This document shows positions 30,227-39,554 of a stretch of DNA of 64,000 bases, in pieces; within the stretch, counting starts at the first letter, position 1; each line of letters begins with the position of its first letter. A program made the position numbers and the translations under genes. The notes beneath the pieces were generated by a model. It was not told the DNA's origin and did no database searches. It saw only the letters and a list, made by a program, of their open reading frames with translations. The DNA lies in the NCBI RefSeq assembly GCF_001439635.1, contig NZ_LMBZ01000003.1, positions 127,835-191,834 of the forward strand, written 5' to 3'. Origin of the DNA: Solibacillus cecembensis (GTDB lineage: Bacteria > Bacillota > Bacilli > Bacillales_A > Planococcaceae).

Positions 30227-31300
30227 GTGTCGATAGAAATATGCAATGTAACGAAGCACTATGGCTCGTTTCAGGCATTAACTGATATCAATTTAACTAT
30301 TCCTAAAGGGGAGCTCGTAGCATTACTTGGCCCTTCAGGTTCTGGTAAGACGACTCTATTACGTATCATTGCAGGTCTAGAGTCGATTGAAGAAGGTGGT
30401 ATTTTGTTTGATGGTAAAGATTTAAGCGAAGTTCATGTTAATCAGCGTGATGTAGGCTTTGTGTTCCAGCATTATGCATTATTTAAGCATATGACTGTAT
30501 TTGATAATATTGCATTCGGCTTAAATATACGTAAAAAAAGGCTACGTCCATCGAAAAAAGAAATTGAACAGAAAGTAAACGAACTTTTAGATTTAGTAAA
30601 ATTAAGCGGTTTTGCACATCGCTACCCTACTCAGCTTTCAGGTGGTCAACGGCAACGAGTAGCTCTGGCTAGAGCCTTAGCAGTAGAACCGAAAATACTA
30701 TTGCTAGATGAGCCATTCGGTGCACTAGATGCAAAGGTGCGTAAAGAATTACGCAGATGGTTACGAAAATTGCACAATGAAATCCATGTCACGAGTGTAT
30801 TCGTAACGCATGATCAAGAAGAGGCGTTAGATGTAGCGGACCGGATTGTCATTATGAATAAAGGGAAAATCGAGCAGCTCGGTACGCCATCTGAAGTATA
30901 TGATAAGCCGGCTAGTCCATTTGTATATGACTTTTTAGGTAATGTGAATTTATTCCACGGGCGCCTACATAAAGGGAAATTGGATTTAGGCTCAGCAACG
31001 TTTGATGCACCAGATCATTTACATGCAAACGATAAAGAAGCGATTGGATATGTTCGCCCGCATCATTTAACCATTGAACGAGAGAAGCAAAGTGAAGAAG
31101 CGATTGCAGCTAAAATTTCATTTATGCATTCAATCGGTCCAACATGGCATATTGAAATGAAACGTGAAGATAGTGAGGCCTATGTAGAAGTAGAGCTAAG
31201 CAAGGAAGATTATGCACAGCTCCAATTGAAGGTAGGAGAAGTTGTTTATGTTAGTCCTAAAGAAGTGAAAGTATTCATTCCTGAGGACTTTGTAATTTAA
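30227..31300 (+). CDS. cysA: sulfate ABC transporter ATP-binding protein CysA
   Basis: A 357-residue ABC ATPase. Walker A is [13 protein letters not shown], the signature is [15 protein letters not shown], Walker B is [14 protein letters not shown], and the switch His is in [13 protein letters not shown]-terminal TOBE-like regulatory domain follows from about residue 240. GTG start, 16 bp after cysW. It completes the sulfate importer. Confidence 0.95.
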   Translation: MSIEICNVTKHYGSFQALTDINLTIPKGELVALLGPSGSGKTTLLRIIAGLESIEEGGILFDGKDLSEVHVNQRDVGFVFQHYALFKHMTVFDNIAFGLNIRKKRLRPSKKEIEQKVNELLDLVKLSGFAHRYPTQLSGGQRQRVALARALAVEPKILLLDEPFGALDAKVRKELRRWLRKLHNEIHVTSVFVTHDQEEALDVADRIVIMNKGKIEQLGTPSEVYDKPASPFVYDFLGNVNLFHGRLHKGKLDLGSATFDAPDHLHANDKEAIGYVRPHHLTIEREKQSEEAIAAKISFMHSIGPTWHIEMKREDSEAYVEVELSKEDYAQLQLKVGEVVYVSPKEVKVFIPEDFVI

Positions 31301-31312
31301 GGGGGGATTTGC

Positions 31313-32014
31313 TTGTTGACGTACGAAGCATGGCAAAAGCTGAACATCTCATTTGACATTGATGAAACTTATAAAGGCGCTCTGCAAGTTTTAGAGTGGA
31401 GCTATAAGGAATATGGAAATGACATCGTGTATGCGTGTAGCTTTGGCATTGAAGGAATTGTGTTAATTGATTTGATTGCGAAAGTACAGCCCAATGCACA
31501 AATTGTGTTTTTAGATACGGATGTACATTTTAAAGAAACATATGAAACGATTGAGCATGTCCGTGAGAAGTATCCAACGCTCCAAATTGTATTAAAGAAG
31601 CCTGCCCTAACTTTAGAACAACAAGCGAAGCAATACGGCGATAAATTATGGGAAACGAATCCAAATCAATGCTGTAAAATTCGAAAGCTCGGTCCATTAA
31701 ATGAAGTATTAACGGGTGAGAAAGCATGGATATCTGGTCTGCGTCATGAGCAGTCAGAAACACGGAAAAATGTCGAGTTTATCAATAAAGATGACCGTTT
31801 CCAATCCATTAAAATATGTCCGCTTATTCACTGGACCTGGAAGGATGTATGGCGATATGTTTCGAAGTATGAATTAACATATAACGTCCTGCACGACCAA
31901 GGATATCCAAGCATCGGCTGTTCACATTGCACAAAGCCAGCTTTTACAGCGGAAGATTTACGCTCCGGCAGATGGCAAGGGCAAGGTAAAACGGAATGTG
32001 GATTGCACGGTTAA
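31313..32014 (+). CDS. cysH: adenylylsulfate/phosphoadenylylsulfate reductase CysH
   Basis: A 233-residue thioredoxin-dependent reductase that reduces (P)APS to sulfite. The catalytic Cys is in the C-terminal ECGLHG. A CC pair in [10 protein letters not shown] and CxxC in [10 protein letters not shown] are the ligands of a [4Fe-4S] cluster, the mark of enzymes that can use APS directly. TTG start with AAGGGGGG upstream. The neighbouring CysN-CysC fusion can make PAPS, so both substrates may be available. Its stop codon opens the hairpin at 32013. Confidence 0.93.
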   Translation: MLTYEAWQKLNISFDIDETYKGALQVLEWSYKEYGNDIVYACSFGIEGIVLIDLIAKVQPNAQIVFLDTDVHFKETYETIEHVREKYPTLQIVLKKPALTLEQQAKQYGDKLWETNPNQCCKIRKLGPLNEVLTGEKAWISGLRHEQSETRKNVEFINKDDRFQSIKICPLIHWTWKDVWRYVSKYELTYNVLHDQGYPSIGCSHCTKPAFTAEDLRSGRWQGQGKTECGLHG

Positions 32015-32056
32015 CTTGATTCAACCCCTGGCTAAATCAAGTTGAGCCCCGGCGGA
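32012..32056 (+). repeat. hairpin plus CCGGCGGAT motif after cysH
   Basis: AACTTGATT (32013-32021) pairs with AATCAAGTT (32035-32043), beginning in the cysH stop codon, and is followed by GAGCCCCGGCGGATT. The arrangement copies the one after fadA (hairpin from the stop codon, then AAGCCTCCGGCGGAT), although the stem sequences differ. There is no T-run. Probably the same intergenic element family in reduced form. Confidence 0.6.
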
Positions 32057-32091
32057 TTAATTTTGCTCGATTTTGAAAGGAGATAAAGTAA

Positions 32092-32991
32092 ATGAATGAA
32101 CAGACCCACCTCGATCAACTGGAGGCAGAAGCAATATATATTATTCGAGAAGTAGCCGCGGAATGTGAAAATCCTGTAATGCTTTATTCAATAGGAAAGG
32201 ATAGCTCTGTAATGCTTCACTTAGCGATGAAAGCTTTTTATCCTGAGAAGCCGCCATTTCCATTTCTACACATCGACACAACGTGGAAATTTAAGGAGAT
32301 GATAGAATTCAGAGATTGTCGTGCAAAAGAATTAGGAATTGAAATGTTAGTCCACAAAAATGAAGAGGGGCTATTGCAAGGTATCAATCCGTTCGATCAC
32401 GGTTCTGCATATACAGATATTATGAAAACAGAAAGCTTGAAGCAGGGCTTGAATAAGTATGGGTTTTCGGCGGCTTTTGGTGGAGGAAGACGAGACGAGG
32501 AAAAATCGCGTGCAAAGGAACGAATTTTTTCTTTCCGGAATAAAAACCATGCATGGGATCCAAAAAACCAACGACCTGAGATGTGGAAGTTATATAATAC
32601 AAAAATTCATAAAGGGGAAAGCATCAGAGTATTCCCCATTTCGAACTGGACCGAAAAAGATATTTGGCAATATATTCATAGAGAAAATATCGACATCGTA
32701 CCTCTCTATTTTGCAAAGGAAAGACCTGTCGTGTACCGTGAAGGCAATTATGTGATGGTAGATGATGAACGCATGCGAATCGAATCAAATGAAGAAGTAC
32801 TGATGAAAAAGGTTCGTTTTCGTACATTAGGTTGTTACCCTCTTACAGGCGGTATTGAATCGGAGGCCGTTACGTTAGAAGAAATTATTGAAGAAACATT
32901 AGGAGCAGTTACATCAGAACGTACAACTCGTGTTATCGATCAAGAAGCTGTTGGAAGTATGGAAAGACGCAAGCGAGAGGGGTATTTCTAA
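32092..32991 (+). CDS. cysD: sulfate adenylyltransferase subunit 2 CysD
   Basis: A 299-residue catalytic subunit of heterodimeric ATP sulfurylase, which makes APS from ATP and sulfate. The PP-loop is [19 protein letters not shown]. Further conserved blocks are [19 protein letters not shown] and [17 protein letters not shown]. The ribosome site is GAAAGGAG. It abuts cysNC with one base between stop and start. Most Bacilli use the unrelated monomeric Sat enzyme, so the CysDN type is notable here. Confidence 0.95.
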   Translation: MNEQTHLDQLEAEAIYIIREVAAECENPVMLYSIGKDSSVMLHLAMKAFYPEKPPFPFLHIDTTWKFKEMIEFRDCRAKELGIEMLVHKNEEGLLQGINPFDHGSAYTDIMKTESLKQGLNKYGFSAAFGGGRRDEEKSRAKERIFSFRNKNHAWDPKNQRPEMWKLYNTKIHKGESIRVFPISNWTEKDIWQYIHRENIDIVPLYFAKERPVVYREGNYVMVDDERMRIESNEEVLMKKVRFRTLGCYPLTGGIESEAVTLEEIIEETLGAVTSERTTRVIDQEAVGSMERRKREGYF

Positions 32992-32992
32992 A

Positions 32993-34819
32993 ATGAAAAG
33001 CTTATTGAAATTTATTACATGTGGGAGTGTAGATGATGGGAAATCTACATTAATTGGTCATATGTTATATGATGCGAAGCTGCTGTTTGCCGATCAAGAA
33101 AAAGCACTAGAATTAGATAGTAAAGTAGGGAGTCGAGGAGGGGAAATTGACTATTCACTCCTTCTTGATGGGCTATTAGCAGAAAGAGAACAAGGGATTA
33201 CAATCGATGTTGCTTATCGCTATTTTACGACAGGTCATCGTTCGTTTATCGTAGCAGATACGCCGGGACACGAGGAATATACACGTAATATGGCTGTAGG
33301 AGCATCGTTTGCAGATCTTGCCATTATTTTAGTCGACGCGACAAAAGGTGTGATTACTCAAACGAAACGCCATGCTCGTATTTGTGCATTAATGGGCGTG
33401 AAGCATATTGTGCTAGCTGTTAATAAAATGGACTTAATTGGTTTTGGTCAAGCACGATTTAATGCCATACAGGATGATTTCAAACAGCTAACGAAGGACT
33501 TCCAACTTGAAAGTGTTCAGGCGATTCCGGTTTCGGCTACAAACGGGGATAATTTGACAAAATACTCGGAGCATACCCCTTGGTACGATGGATTAGCACT
33601 ACTTACTTATTTAGAAAATGTCGATGTTCGTAAAGACAATAAACAAAACGATTTCATAATGCCTGTACAGCGTGTTAGTCGACCTGACCATACATTCCGT
33701 GGTTTTCAAGGGCAAGTTGAAGCTGGAACGATTTCAGTAGGCGATGAAATTACGACGCTACCAAGTAATGAAAAGGCAAACGTGAAAAGTATTTTATTAA
33801 CAAATAGGGAAGTGCAATCAGCTAGTATAGGGCAGCCAATTGCTGTTCAATTAGATAGAGAAGTGGATGTTTCGCGCGGATGTGTTTTGACAACAGCTAA
33901 TAACATTGAAGCGGCTGATTTGTTTATCGCTCAAATTTTATGGATGGATGATACGAATCTCTTACCTGGTAAGCAGTACTTGGTCAAAATCGGTACAAAA
34001 ATCATTCTTGGTACAGTCTTATCGATTCAACATAAGGTAGAAATTAATACAGGGGAGTATTTAAAAGCAGAGAAAATCGTAAAAAATGAATTAGCAACAT
34101 GTGAAATTGCTCTATCTGAAAAAGTAGTATTTGACTCATTTAAACGAAATAAAGCACTAGGTAGTTTTATATTAATTGATCGTGTGACAAATATGACGTC
34201 TGCATGTGGCATAGTAAATAGAGCTGTTCAGCATTCGGAAAATGTTATTTGGCAAAAGACAGATATCACACGTGAAATTCGTGCAAAGCAAAAAGGTCAT
34301 GTTCCACTCACATTATGGTTTACCGGACTTTCTGGTTCGGGTAAATCAACGCTCTCGAATGAAGTGGAAAAACGGTTAGTTTCTTTAGGCTATCATACAA
34401 TGCTACTAGATGGCGATAATGTTCGACTTGGATTAAATAAGGATTTAGGTTTTGACGAGGCGGGACGTGTGGAAAATATTCGACGTATCGCAGAAGTGGC
34501 GAAGCTGATGAATGATGCAGGCTTGATTCCGTTAACGTCATTTATTTCGCCATTTGAGAGGGACCGCGCCTATGCGAAAAAGATTATTGGTGAGTCCTAT
34601 ATTGAAATTTACGTCAGTACACCACTTGAAGTTTGTGAAGAACGTGATGTTAAAGGATTATACAAAAAAGCAAGAGCAGAGGAAATTCAGCATTTCACAG
34701 GAATATCAAGTCCATATGAGGCACCGAGGAATCCGGATATTGCAATTGATACAAGTAATTATTCGTTAGAGGATGCAACGGATTATTTAGTAAAAGAGAT
34801 TCTTAAGATCCTATCATAA
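32993..34819 (+). CDS. cysN: bifunctional sulfate adenylyltransferase subunit 1 / APS kinase (CysN-CysC fusion)
   Basis: A 608-residue fusion. The N-terminal GTPase (CysN, to about 430) has the P-loop GSVDDGKSTLIG, the G3 motif DTPGHEEYTRNM and the G4 motif NKMDL. The C-terminal APS kinase (CysC, about 440-608) has its own P-loop GLSGSGKST and the segment GLNKDLGFDEAGRVENIRR. GTP hydrolysis drives APS synthesis by CysD; the kinase then makes PAPS. The ATG at 32993 matches the conserved start, and a longer frame from 32930 is rejected. It is last in the operon. Confidence 0.95.
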   Translation: MKSLLKFITCGSVDDGKSTLIGHMLYDAKLLFADQEKALELDSKVGSRGGEIDYSLLLDGLLAEREQGITIDVAYRYFTTGHRSFIVADTPGHEEYTRNMAVGASFADLAIILVDATKGVITQTKRHARICALMGVKHIVLAVNKMDLIGFGQARFNAIQDDFKQLTKDFQLESVQAIPVSATNGDNLTKYSEHTPWYDGLALLTYLENVDVRKDNKQNDFIMPVQRVSRPDHTFRGFQGQVEAGTISVGDEITTLPSNEKANVKSILLTNREVQSASIGQPIAVQLDREVDVSRGCVLTTANNIEAADLFIAQILWMDDTNLLPGKQYLVKIGTKIILGTVLSIQHKVEINTGEYLKAEKIVKNELATCEIALSEKVVFDSFKRNKALGSFILIDRVTNMTSACGIVNRAVQHSENVIWQKTDITREIRAKQKGHVPLTLWFTGLSGSGKSTLSNEVEKRLVSLGYHTMLLDGDNVRLGLNKDLGFDEAGRVENIRRIAEVAKLMNDAGLIPLTSFISPFERDRAYAKKIIGESYIEIYVSTPLEVCEERDVKGLYKKARAEEIQHFTGISSPYEAPRNPDIAIDTSNYSLEDATDYLVKEILKILS

Positions 34820-34827
34820 AAGTTAAG

Positions 34828-34884
34828 CTCCTCCCTATATTTTGTTAGACATCATCATAAGAACTATTTTAGGGAGGATTTTTC
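34828..34884 (+). terminator. intrinsic terminator of the sulfate activation operon
   Basis: CCTCCCTA pairs with TAGGGAGG across a 32-base loop, followed by TTTTT. The large loop makes it weaker than its neighbours. Confidence 0.6.
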
Positions 34885-34913
34885 ATTACGGTACTCTTCT
34901 GTTTGGAAATGAA

Positions 34914-35759
34914 TCATCTGATATTTAAGTTGTCATTCGACTGAGCTGTTACGATATGGAAGGAATTTTTTAAATGCACTTTATTGTATTGCAGAGGTGA
35001 ATGGGTCCCGTACTCTTCAACCTTCCCTCCGCTATACGTTACAATAGCTTCACCTGCCGCTGTATCCCATTCCATTGAATAGCTTAATCGTGGATAAATA
35101 TGTGCAACACCTTCAGCAATAAGGCACATTTTAATTGAGCTACCTGCTTTGATAATATGTACATCACCCACTTGTTGTTGAATTTGATCAATATAGGCTT
35201 GTGTATCACTAGAAAAATGCGATCGACTTACAACAATACCTAATGATTTTCGTGAATGAAAAATGGGTAATTTTTCGGCAGCTTTGATTAATTCGGCTTC
35301 ACTATAAATAGTGGATAGCGTCGCGCGGCAATTGGATAATTTATATGAACCATGCCAGCTACTTGCAAAATACATAAGATCTTGTGCCGGTGAATAAATA
35401 ACGCCCAAAATCGGTGTGCCCTTTTCAATAAGCGCGATATTGACTGTGAATTCACCGTTACGCTTAATAAATTCTTTTGTGCCATCTAAAGGATCAATGA
35501 GCCATGCAGTATGCCAATGCTTTCGTTGTTGATAGTTTGGCAAATCGCCTTCTTCGCTTATTAATGGAATGTTTGGATATTGTATAGATAGTTGCTGACA
35601 AATAGAGTGATGCGATTTTTTATCAGCAATGGTTACTGGGGACGCATCATTTTTATAGTCAACTTCTACGCTATCTGAATGATACACATCTAAAATATGC
35701 TTACCCGCTTCAAATGCTATTTTAACAATATCTAATACTTTAACTAATTGGTTAACCAT
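34914..35759 (-). CDS. cysQ: 3'(2'),5'-bisphosphate nucleotidase CysQ
   Basis: A 281-residue inositol-monophosphatase-fold enzyme. The metal-binding motifs are PLISEEGDLP and AWLIDPLDGTKEFIKRNGEF, with the C-terminal WDTAAGEAIV. It hydrolyses PAP, the inhibitory by-product of PAPS reduction, to AMP, so its place beside the PAPS-forming genes makes functional sense. It is on the opposite strand between the two sulfate operons. The start is preceded by AGGAGGTTTC. Confidence 0.93.
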   Translation of the reverse strand: MVNQLVKVLDIVKIAFEAGKHILDVYHSDSVEVDYKNDASPVTIADKKSHHSICQQLSIQYPNIPLISEEGDLPNYQQRKHWHTAWLIDPLDGTKEFIKRNGEFTVNIALIEKGTPILGVIYSPAQDLMYFASSWHGSYKLSNCRATLSTIYSEAELIKAAEKLPIFHSRKSLGIVVSRSHFSSDTQAYIDQIQQQVGDVHIIKAGSSIKMCLIAEGVAHIYPRLSYSMEWDTAAGEAIVTYSGGKVEEYGTHSPLQYNKVHLKNSFHIVTAQSNDNLNIR

Positions 35760-35988
35760 GGAAGAAACCTCCTATTCGGTATGATTCTAACATAATCGAT
35801 AGGAATACTCAACATTGATGGCGATCGTGTGGGTGCTTCAGTTTATTTAAGATGTTAACCTTAATGGATTATTCATAATTTATAACCATGTAATTTTATA
35901 GGAATTGTTGTATTTCGTGTGGATATTAGATAATATATACATCAACATAGATAGTTTTAAATATTCAGATTATGGAAGGGGTGTTTAT

Positions 35989-36777
35989 ATGGGGAAGGTT
36001 TATATTGTTGGAGCGGGGCCTGGAGATGTGGAACTTATCACAGTTAAGGGGCTTCGGTGTATTAAAGAAGCTGATGTTATTTTCTATGATCGTTTAATTA
36101 ATAAGGAGTTATTGGAATATGCAAAGCCGAATGCAAAACTGATCTATTGTGGAAAGCTACCGAATCGTCATGCCATGATTCAAGAGCACATTAATTATTC
36201 ACTTGTGCAATACGCTAGTCAAGGGAAAATAGTTACACGTTTAAAGGGAGGAGATCCATTTGTTTTTGGGCGAGGTGGTGAAGAGGCAGAAGTACTTGCA
36301 GCACATCAGATCCCGTTCGAAATCGTACCTGGTATTACATCAGGCATTGCAGCACCAGCTTATGCAGGTATACCAGTGACACATAGAGATTACAGTTCAA
36401 GCTTTGCAATTGTCACAGGGCATATGCGTGAAGGGAAGGAGGATTCAATAAAATGGGAAAGCTTGGCGACAGGGGTAGATACGTTAGCAATTTATATGGG
36501 CGTTGGAAATTTACCATATATATGCTCACAGCTTTTAAAGCATGGGCGAAAAGCTTCAACGCCTGTTGCACTCGTTCATATGGGGACATTTGAAGAACAA
36601 CAAACTGTGACAGGTACTTTAGAAACAATTTCACAAATCGCTAAGGAAAGTAAAGTCAGGAACCCGAGCATGATTATTGTTGGAGAGGTAGTAGCAGTTA
36701 GAGAAAAAATAAAGTGGTTTGAACAAAAACTTGAGACAGAGCGGTATATAAACGAAAGTATCGTGATGAGTAGGTGA
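35989..36777 (+). CDS. cobA: uroporphyrinogen-III C-methyltransferase (SUMT)
   Basis: A 262-residue SAM-dependent methyltransferase making precorrin-2, the first step of siroheme synthesis. The glycine-rich start is KVYIVGAGPGDVELIT, and the signature RLKGGDPFVFGRGGEEAE lies near residue 85. The ATG at 35989 has GGAAGGGG upstream; an in-frame start at 35905 is not supported. It begins the second sulfate operon (cobA-sirB-yezD-cysJ-cysI), supplying the siroheme cofactor for CysI. Confidence 0.95.
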   Translation: MGKVYIVGAGPGDVELITVKGLRCIKEADVIFYDRLINKELLEYAKPNAKLIYCGKLPNRHAMIQEHINYSLVQYASQGKIVTRLKGGDPFVFGRGGEEAEVLAAHQIPFEIVPGITSGIAAPAYAGIPVTHRDYSSSFAIVTGHMREGKEDSIKWESLATGVDTLAIYMGVGNLPYICSQLLKHGRKASTPVALVHMGTFEEQQTVTGTLETISQIAKESKVRNPSMIIVGEVVAVREKIKWFEQKLETERYINESIVMSR

Positions 36778-36781
36778 GGCA

Positions 36782-37531
36782 GTGCAAGCGATTTTATATA
36801 TTGGGCATGGCACAAGAATAAAGAAGGGGGTAGAAGAAGCCCTTCATTTCATTGAAGAAACAAAGAAGCAAGTTGATATTAGTATTCAAGAGACTGCCTT
36901 TTTAGAGCTAGCGGAGCCAAATATATTGCAAGGGATAAAAAAATGCGTAGAGCGCGGTGCTACTCGTATACTGATTGCCCCCATTTTGCTTCTCGCAGCG
37001 CAGCATGCAAAGGAAGATATTCCAGCAGAGATCGAAAAGGCGAGTAAACTTTATCCTAATATTAAATTTACATTAGGTCGACCATTTGGTATTCATGAAA
37101 AGCTAATTGATACCGTATATAAACGCATTACGGAACAACAGTGTGCCATATTACCTGATGCAGAGGTGTTACTTGTTGGCCGTGGTAGTAGTGATAGAGC
37201 CGTCATACGAGATATGCGTGAAATTAGTAATCGACTGCAGAAGAAATATAAATTTCATTCGGTTCGAACATGCTTTTTATATGGAACAGGTCCTTCGTTT
37301 GAAAATACAATGAACAGTTTAAAGGAACAAGATGTCAAGCAGTTATTTATCGTTCCTTATTTATTATTTTCAGGTCTATTAAGTATTGGTATTCAAAAAA
37401 AAGCGAAGGCGCTCGCGTTTGATGAGTCTCGTATTATTTTGTGTAACAGCTTAGGGTATGACCGAAATGTTCGAAAAGTGCTTGTCGAGCGAGTATTGAA
37501 GGGGATTAATAATGAGGGGGATGAAATATGA
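36782..37531 (+). CDS. sirB: sirohydrochlorin ferrochelatase SirB
   Basis: A 249-residue CbiX/SirB-type chelatase inserting iron into sirohydrochlorin. Metal-site histidines are visible in LYIGHGTRIKKG and in LLLAAQHAKEDIP. GTG start, 4 bp after cobA. Its stop overlaps the yezD start (ATGA). The intermediate enzyme precorrin-2 dehydrogenase (SirC) is not encoded next to it. Confidence 0.93.
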   Translation: MQAILYIGHGTRIKKGVEEALHFIEETKKQVDISIQETAFLELAEPNILQGIKKCVERGATRILIAPILLLAAQHAKEDIPAEIEKASKLYPNIKFTLGRPFGIHEKLIDTVYKRITEQQCAILPDAEVLLVGRGSSDRAVIRDMREISNRLQKKYKFHSVRTCFLYGTGPSFENTMNSLKEQDVKQLFIVPYLLFSGLLSIGIQKKAKALAFDESRIILCNSLGYDRNVRKVLVERVLKGINNEGDEI

Positions 37532-37674
37532 CAAAGCAAAAAGAAAATATTGAGGTCAGCTTAGAAAACATTAAAGAGATGTTAGCAGCGATCAAATTTG
37601 GAACAATAACGCTTGTCATCCAAGATGGGCTCGTAGTTCAAATAGAAAAAAATGAAAAAATCCGATTAAAGTAA
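37528..37674 (+). CDS. yezD: small YezD-family (DUF2292) protein
   Basis: A 48-residue protein starting MTKQKENIEVSLENIK and ending EKNEKIRLK. It matches the small YezD-like proteins repeatedly found with sulfur-assimilation genes in Bacillales. The segment FGTITLVIQDGLVVQIE is the conserved core. Its ATG overlaps the sirB stop, so it is translationally coupled. Function is unknown; a regulatory or accessory role in sulfite reduction is inferred from context only. Confidence 0.85.
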   Translation: MTKQKENIEVSLENIKEMLAAIKFGTITLVIQDGLVVQIEKNEKIRLK

Positions 37675-37697
37675 TCAAAATTTATGAGGTGGATAAA

Positions 37698-39509
37698 TTG
37701 ACTTTAAATGTATTGAGCAGCCCTTTTGATGAAGGACAAATAAAAACAATAAATGAACTGATACCAAGTTTAACGGATTATCAAAAAATTTGGTTAACGG
37801 GGTATTTAAGTGGTGTACAAGTGACAACACAAGGCTCTGGAATAAGTCAATCTGAGTCTATATTACCGATACAGGAACCAATTAGGGCAGCACCACAAGT
37901 CGCCACTGTTTTATATGGTTCACAAACGGGCAATGCACAGGGAATAGCAGAAAAACTTGGCAAGAAATTAAGTGAAAACGGGGTAGGTGTAACAGTTTCA
38001 TCAATGTCAGCGTTTAAACATAATAATCTGAAAAAACTGACGAACTTATTTATCGTGGCGAGTACTCATGGGGAGGGAGACCCACCTGATAACGCCATTG
38101 GATTCCATGAATACCTTTTTAGCAAACGTGCTCCGAAGCTTGATCATGTAAAATTTTCAGTGTTAGCACTTGGGGATACTTCCTACGAGTTTTTCTGTAA
38201 AACGGGTATTGATTTTGACGAACAATTAGCAAAGCTCGGTGCGCAGCGTATCGTATCGCGCGTTGACTGTGACCTAGATTATGAGGAACTAGCAGATCAA
38301 TGGGTTGAAGAGGTGGCCGGTGGGTTGTCAGCATCAACATCACAAGCGCCATTACAGACTGAGACAAAGCCAATAGGAGTAAATAAACATGCTGTATATT
38401 CCAAAAAAAATCCGTTCCATGCAGAAGTACTAGCGAATATTAATTTAAATGGTCGTGGCTCAAATAAGGAAACCTACCATGTGGAGCTATCGATCGAAGG
38501 GGCGGGATTAACTTTTGAGCCTGGTGACAGCATTGGAATTGTACCAGAAAATGATCTATCTCTCGTAGACGCGCTTATTTCGTCTCTTGGCTTTGATGAA
38601 AAAACAAAAGTGAAACTGCAAGATGAAGAGCTTTCGTTGAAGGAAGTTCTGCAAACGAAACTAGAAATTACGGTATTGTCAAAGCCGGTATTACAAAAAA
38701 TGGCGTCGTTCACCGACAATGAAGAATTAGCGAATATTTTAGTACAGGATAATTCATGGAAGGATTATGCATATGGAAGGGATTTACTAGATGCAATTGA
38801 GCAATTTGGTCCTTTTACTTGGAGCGCGCAAGATTTTATAAAATTACTACGCAAAATTCCAGCTCGTCTTTATTCAATTGCAAGTAGTCAGAGGGCAAAC
38901 GAGGAAGAGGTTCATTTAACGATTGGCAAGGTTAGTTATGAACAGGGTGGTCGTGCACGACTAGGTGTATGTTCAGGGCAAATTGCAGAACGCCTTACTG
39001 AAGGGGAAAAGCTCCTAATTTACGTGCACAAAAATCCAAACTTCAGATTGCCTAAAGACAATCAGACACCAATTATTATGATTGGTGCGGGTACAGGGAT
39101 TGCGCCATTCCGTTCATTTATAGAGGACCGAGCAGAAGTAGGGGGAGAAGGGAAATCGTGGTTGTTCTTCGGTGATCAACATTTTGTCACAGACTTTTTA
39201 TATCAAACAGAGTGGCAAAGTTGGCTAAAAGAAGGGGCCCTTACCAATTTAACGGTTGCTTTCTCTCGTGATACGGAGCACAAAGTATATGTACAGCATC
39301 GCTTGCGGGAAAATGCAAATGAGGTTTATGAATGGCTTGAACAAGGTGCCGTCCTATATGTATGTGGAGACGAAAAGAATATGGCAGCGGATGTCGATAA
39401 AATGTTAAATACGATTATCGCAGAGCAGGGCGGAAAATCAGCCGATGAAGCAGCGCAATATATTAATAAATTAAAGCAGCAACAGCGTTATCAAAGAGAT
39501 GTGTACTAA
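37698..39509 (+). CDS. cysJ: NADPH-sulfite reductase flavoprotein CysJ
   Basis: A 603-residue diflavin reductase. The FMN flavodoxin domain has LYGSQTGNAQGIAEKLG near residue 75. The FAD-binding motif is ARLYSIASS, and the NADPH site is IGAGTGIAPFRSFIEDR. It passes electrons from NADPH to CysI. The TTG at 37698 with AGGTGG upstream yields MTLNVLSSPF, aligning with the B. subtilis start as I recall it; a GTG at 37689 lacks a ribosome site. Confidence 0.94.
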   Translation: MTLNVLSSPFDEGQIKTINELIPSLTDYQKIWLTGYLSGVQVTTQGSGISQSESILPIQEPIRAAPQVATVLYGSQTGNAQGIAEKLGKKLSENGVGVTVSSMSAFKHNNLKKLTNLFIVASTHGEGDPPDNAIGFHEYLFSKRAPKLDHVKFSVLALGDTSYEFFCKTGIDFDEQLAKLGAQRIVSRVDCDLDYEELADQWVEEVAGGLSASTSQAPLQTETKPIGVNKHAVYSKKNPFHAEVLANINLNGRGSNKETYHVELSIEGAGLTFEPGDSIGIVPENDLSLVDALISSLGFDEKTKVKLQDEELSLKEVLQTKLEITVLSKPVLQKMASFTDNEELANILVQDNSWKDYAYGRDLLDAIEQFGPFTWSAQDFIKLLRKIPARLYSIASSQRANEEEVHLTIGKVSYEQGGRARLGVCSGQIAERLTEGEKLLIYVHKNPNFRLPKDNQTPIIMIGAGTGIAPFRSFIEDRAEVGGEGKSWLFFGDQHFVTDFLYQTEWQSWLKEGALTNLTVAFSRDTEHKVYVQHRLRENANEVYEWLEQGAVLYVCGDEKNMAADVDKMLNTIIAEQGGKSADEAAQYINKLKQQQRYQRDVY

Positions 39510-39554
39510 CTATAAATTGGGCAAGTTGAATTTGATTGATTGGAGAGAAAAATA

